The notes under the pieces were generated by a model. That model searched no databases. It had not been told where the DNA came from and saw only the letters and a list, made by a program, of their open reading frames with translations. Shown piece by piece: positions 35,490-37,569 of a stretch of DNA of 37,569 nucleotides. The stretch covers positions 1-37,569 of the forward strand of contig SXSC01000165.1 of the NCBI GenBank assembly GCA_005792355.1, read 5' to 3'. The DNA is from Opitutaceae bacterium. GTDB lineage: Bacteria; Verrucomicrobiota; Verrucomicrobiia; Opitutales; Opitutaceae. The position numbers and the translations under genes are program-made. The first letter of the stretch is position 1. Every line of letters starts with the position of its first letter.

Positions 35490-36953
35490 CTAGCCGCTGA
35501 CCCAGCGCATCCACGGCAGCCCTACAAGCAGAAACACCGCGAGATTGACCGCTCCGAAAATCGCGCCCAGCCGCCAGTAGTCGCGGGCCGGAAGATACCC
35601 GGAGCCGTAGTAGATCGGACTCGGCCCCGTCGCGTACGGCGTAAGAATGCCCATCAGACCGAGCAGCATGCACAGCTGCAGGGCAAACTGCGGCAGGTCG
35701 AGCCCCGGAATGCCCTGCGCCACGAGCAGCAGCACCGGGATGAGGGCCGTCGCATGCGCGGTCGTGCTCGCGAACAGATAGTGGCTCGTAAAAAACACCA
35801 CCAGCAGGCCCACGGTCGCCACCGCGGGTGAAACTCCGCCCAGGCGGCCCGCCGCATTTTCGGCGAACCATTTCACGAAACCCACGCGCCCCAGCCCGTC
35901 GGCCATCGCCACAAGCGTCGCGAACCACGCGAGAGTGCTCCAGGCCGTTTGATAGGCGACGATCTCACTCCACTGCACGATGCGGCACAGCAACATCAGC
36001 CCGATGGCGAGGAGGGCCACCAGCGTCGCGTGGATGATCGATCCCCCCGCAATCCACAGGACCAGCGCGAGCCCCACAATCACGGCGAGAACGATTTCGC
36101 GGCCCGCCACCGGGCCCAGCTTCGCAAGTTCGCTCCGGGCCCACGCCCGCACCGCGCCACCGGACTTCATCTCCGGCGGATACAGCCACCACGCCAGCAG
36201 CGGCGTGAGGGCAAACAACAACACCCCGACCGGCAGGAACCCGACAAACCACGTCGTCCATTCGAGCGTGATGCCGGAGGTCTTTTTCACCAGCTCGACC
36301 GCGAGCAGGTTGGAGGCCAGCCCGGTGAGAAACATCGAGCTCGTCACCGACGTCGCCGCGATCGCCACCCACATCAGATACGAGCCGAGCCGGCGGGCCG
36401 AGGGATCGTTTGGCCGCGAGTCGTAGAGCAGCGGCAGGTGGCGAATCAGCGGATAGATCGTCCCGCCACTCCGCGCCGTGTTCGAAGGGGTGAAGGGCGC
36501 GAGCAACAGATCCGCCAGCGCGACCGCATAGCCGAGTGTCAGCGTGTGCCCACCCATTTTGCGCACAAGGAGGAGCGCCAGCCGCCGCCCGAGTCCGGTT
36601 TTGTCGTAACCGAGCGCGAACATGAACGCGCTGAAGATCAGCCAGACCGTCGCGTTGGAAAACCCCGACAGCGCCCAAGTCAACGCCGCGGTCTCGACCC
36701 GAAATCCCGGTTGCGCCAGTTCGGCGGGACCGAACAGCGTCCAACGCGCCAGCACTCCGACCAGCACGACTCCAATCAAGCCCACCGCGCCCCCGGGCAA
36801 CGGCTCAAGCACCAAGGCGGCGATCACCCCCGCGAAAATCGCAAAAAAATACCACGCGTGGATCGGCAATCCCGCCGGTGGCGGCAACCCGGCGATCACG
36901 CCCGTCAGCGCCACCGGGACCGACGCCCGCCACGACCGGAAAATCCAGGTCAT
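35490..36953 (-). CDS. DASS (SLC13/CitT-type) carboxylate transporter
   Basis: About 487 residues from ATG 36953, with 11-13 predicted membrane helices in the inner membrane. Two family signatures are clear: LAPFTPSNTARSGGTIYPLI in the first half and LTPYATGPSPIYYGSGYLPA near the end. These SNT/TGP motifs form the Na+/dicarboxylate site and are of the form seen in the 2-oxoglutarate/malate translocator and CitT branch, so di- or tricarboxylates such as malate, citrate or tartrate are the likely cargo, as symport or antiport. ATG 36953 is chosen because it precedes the first helix (VPVALTGVIAGL); ATGs at 36980, 37022 and 37052 extend the N-terminus without support. The gene has no co-directional partner apart from the edge gene, and is convergent with DUF6807. 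Confidence 0.92.
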   Translation of the reverse strand: MTWIFRSWRASVPVALTGVIAGLPPPAGLPIHAWYFFAIFAGVIAALVLEPLPGGAVGLIGVVLVGVLARWTLFGPAELAQPGFRVETAALTWALSGFSNATVWLIFSAFMFALGYDKTGLGRRLALLLVRKMGGHTLTLGYAVALADLLLAPFTPSNTARSGGTIYPLIRHLPLLYDSRPNDPSARRLGSYLMWVAIAATSVTSSMFLTGLASNLLAVELVKKTSGITLEWTTWFVGFLPVGVLLFALTPLLAWWLYPPEMKSGGAVRAWARSELAKLGPVAGREIVLAVIVGLALVLWIAGGSIIHATLVALLAIGLMLLCRIVQWSEIVAYQTAWSTLAWFATLVAMADGLGRVGFVKWFAENAAGRLGGVSPAVATVGLLVVFFTSHYLFASTTAHATALIPVLLLVAQGIPGLDLPQFALQLCMLLGLMGILTPYATGPSPIYYGSGYLPARDYWRLGAIFGAVNLAVFLLVGLPWMRWVSG

Positions 36954-37115
36954 CGTCGAGTTCGCCGGAGGGGAGGGCATCGGCGACACGCTGTCGTTTC
37001 CCCCGCCCCCCGCAACCGTCATTTCCCGCTCCGGCCACCAATCCCAATCCAAAAGGGTCAGCCTGTTGCATGTTGCATTGGTGGATTGGTCCAGAAGCTG
37101 GGCCCGACTGGGCGG

Positions 37116-37569
37116 TTATCGGCGACCGAGCCAGCAGACGGCGGCGCGTAATGAGGCTGGATGCGGCAGGCGAAGTTGTTCGGCAATCCAGCGCCAGGGA
37201 GCCCCGGAGGTCCGGCGAACCAGGCCGGCGACTTCTCCCTTCCAACGTGGGGCCCGTCGGGAAGCGACGATTTCCGTGACTTTGATCCGGTGATGATCGA
37301 GGGCCTGCTCGAAGGCGGCCGTCCAGCGGGCCGGTTCGAGCGGCAGGACTTCCTCGTGCGGCAAGTCCCGCTCCAGTGCGCGATGCCGGTGATCGCGAAC
37401 GAGGGCACGTTTCCAAGCATCCGTTCCAATCGGTTTCCCGCGGGAGATGTCCTCGAATTCCGCCTGCTGTGAGTCGCTCGGTTGACGGGCGGTGACATGG
37501 AACCGCACAACGTAGCGGACCCAGCCGGCGCTCGAATCTCTAATCTGCAACTCGGCCAGCCACTCGCCA
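37116..37569 (-). CDS. transposase-like protein (REP-associated, Y1/IS200-type), C-terminal part
   Basis: The frame is open to the right edge and ends at 37116, showing the last 150 residues. GWVRYVVRFHVTARQ, RGKPIGTDAWKRAL and the helix-turn-helix-like end APWRWIAEQLRLPHPASLRA resemble the C-terminal extension of REP-associated transposases, where a charged K-x-x-I-x-x-x-L segment precedes WIA-x-x-L-x-x-G/P-x-x-x-S. The HUH catalytic domain would lie outside the window, so the call is by resemblance only. An in-frame TTG at 37550 is not a likely start. If right, it could mobilise REP-like hairpins such as 2718-2788. The alternative is an uncharacterised DNA-binding protein. Confidence 0.5.
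   Translation of the reverse strand, partial: GEWLAELQIRDSSAGWVRYVVRFHVTARQPSDSQQAEFEDISRGKPIGTDAWKRALVRDHRHRALERDLPHEEVLPLEPARWTAAFEQALDHHRIKVTEIVASRRAPRWKGEVAGLVRRTSGAPWRWIAEQLRLPHPASLRAAVCWLGRR

Noticed and set aside
35949..37151. 400-residue open frame opposite the DASS transporter
   Set aside because: It is rich in R, Q, H and P because it mirrors hydrophobic codons, and it has no recognised domain. The transporter frame has clear signatures.
1..37569. CRISPR arrays, tRNA or rRNA genes, complete insertion sequences
   Set aside because: No regularly spaced repeat-spacer pattern, no recognisable tRNA arm or anticodon layout, and no complete transposase with terminal inverted repeats was found on reading through. 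The 23-bp array at 261-352 has no spacers.

Overview
The window is high-GC bacterial DNA with the gene content of a polysaccharide-degrading Verrucomicrobiota, most likely an Opitutaceae-like organism. This is inferred from gene families, not from a marker gene. The indicators are paired PSCyt1/DUF1549/DUF1553 and DUF1501 genes, formylglycine sulfatases, very long TonB-dependent receptors without SusD, a DUF6807 (PmoA-type) protein and abundant decayed intergenic repeats. No rRNA, tRNA, CRISPR array or complete insertion sequence was seen.

Layout, left to right. (1) Positions 1-266 (-) are the N-terminus of a DUF4143-type AAA ATPase whose start region carries four 23-bp tandem repeats. About 1 kb of mostly decayed DNA follows and includes the relic 3' end of a sulfatase. 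(2) Two convergent sulfatases (1333-2640 + and 2804-4180 -) flank a 71-bp REP/REPIN-like hairpin; the relic tail of a parallel beta-helix protein lies beyond them. (3) Two TonB-dependent receptors of different subtype (4522-7776 - and 7868-11101 -) follow, with a 12-bp palindrome upstream of the second. (4) A very large DUF4062-NACHT-multi-TM protein spans 11611-15762 (-). (5) Two successive PSCyt/DUF1501 gene pairs run from 16037 to 25595 (+), separated by a cluster of palindromes. (6) A small accessory patch at 25544-27972 holds a truncated nucleotidyltransferase with a short overlapping partner, a TPR-like relic and a complete DUF4143 ATPase. (7) A DUF2339-DUF3999 membrane-protein pair occupies 28057-33832 (-). 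(8) A DUF6807 protein (33955-35181 +), a hairpin-rich repeat region, a DASS/SLC13 carboxylate transporter (35490-36953 -) and the C-terminal part of a transposase-like gene at the right edge complete the window.

How the genes may work together (inference). The receptors would import oligosaccharides through the outer membrane. The exported sulfatases would remove sulfate esters. The heme-motif PSCyt proteins with their Tat-exported DUF1501 partners would act on the released sugars in the periplasm, and the DASS carrier would take up organic acids. The NACHT protein, the ATPases and the nucleotidyltransferase pair look like signalling, toxin-antitoxin or defence cargo, not catabolic genes. Repeats and relics mark nearly every gap, and a REP-type transposase fragment at the right edge is a possible source of some of them.
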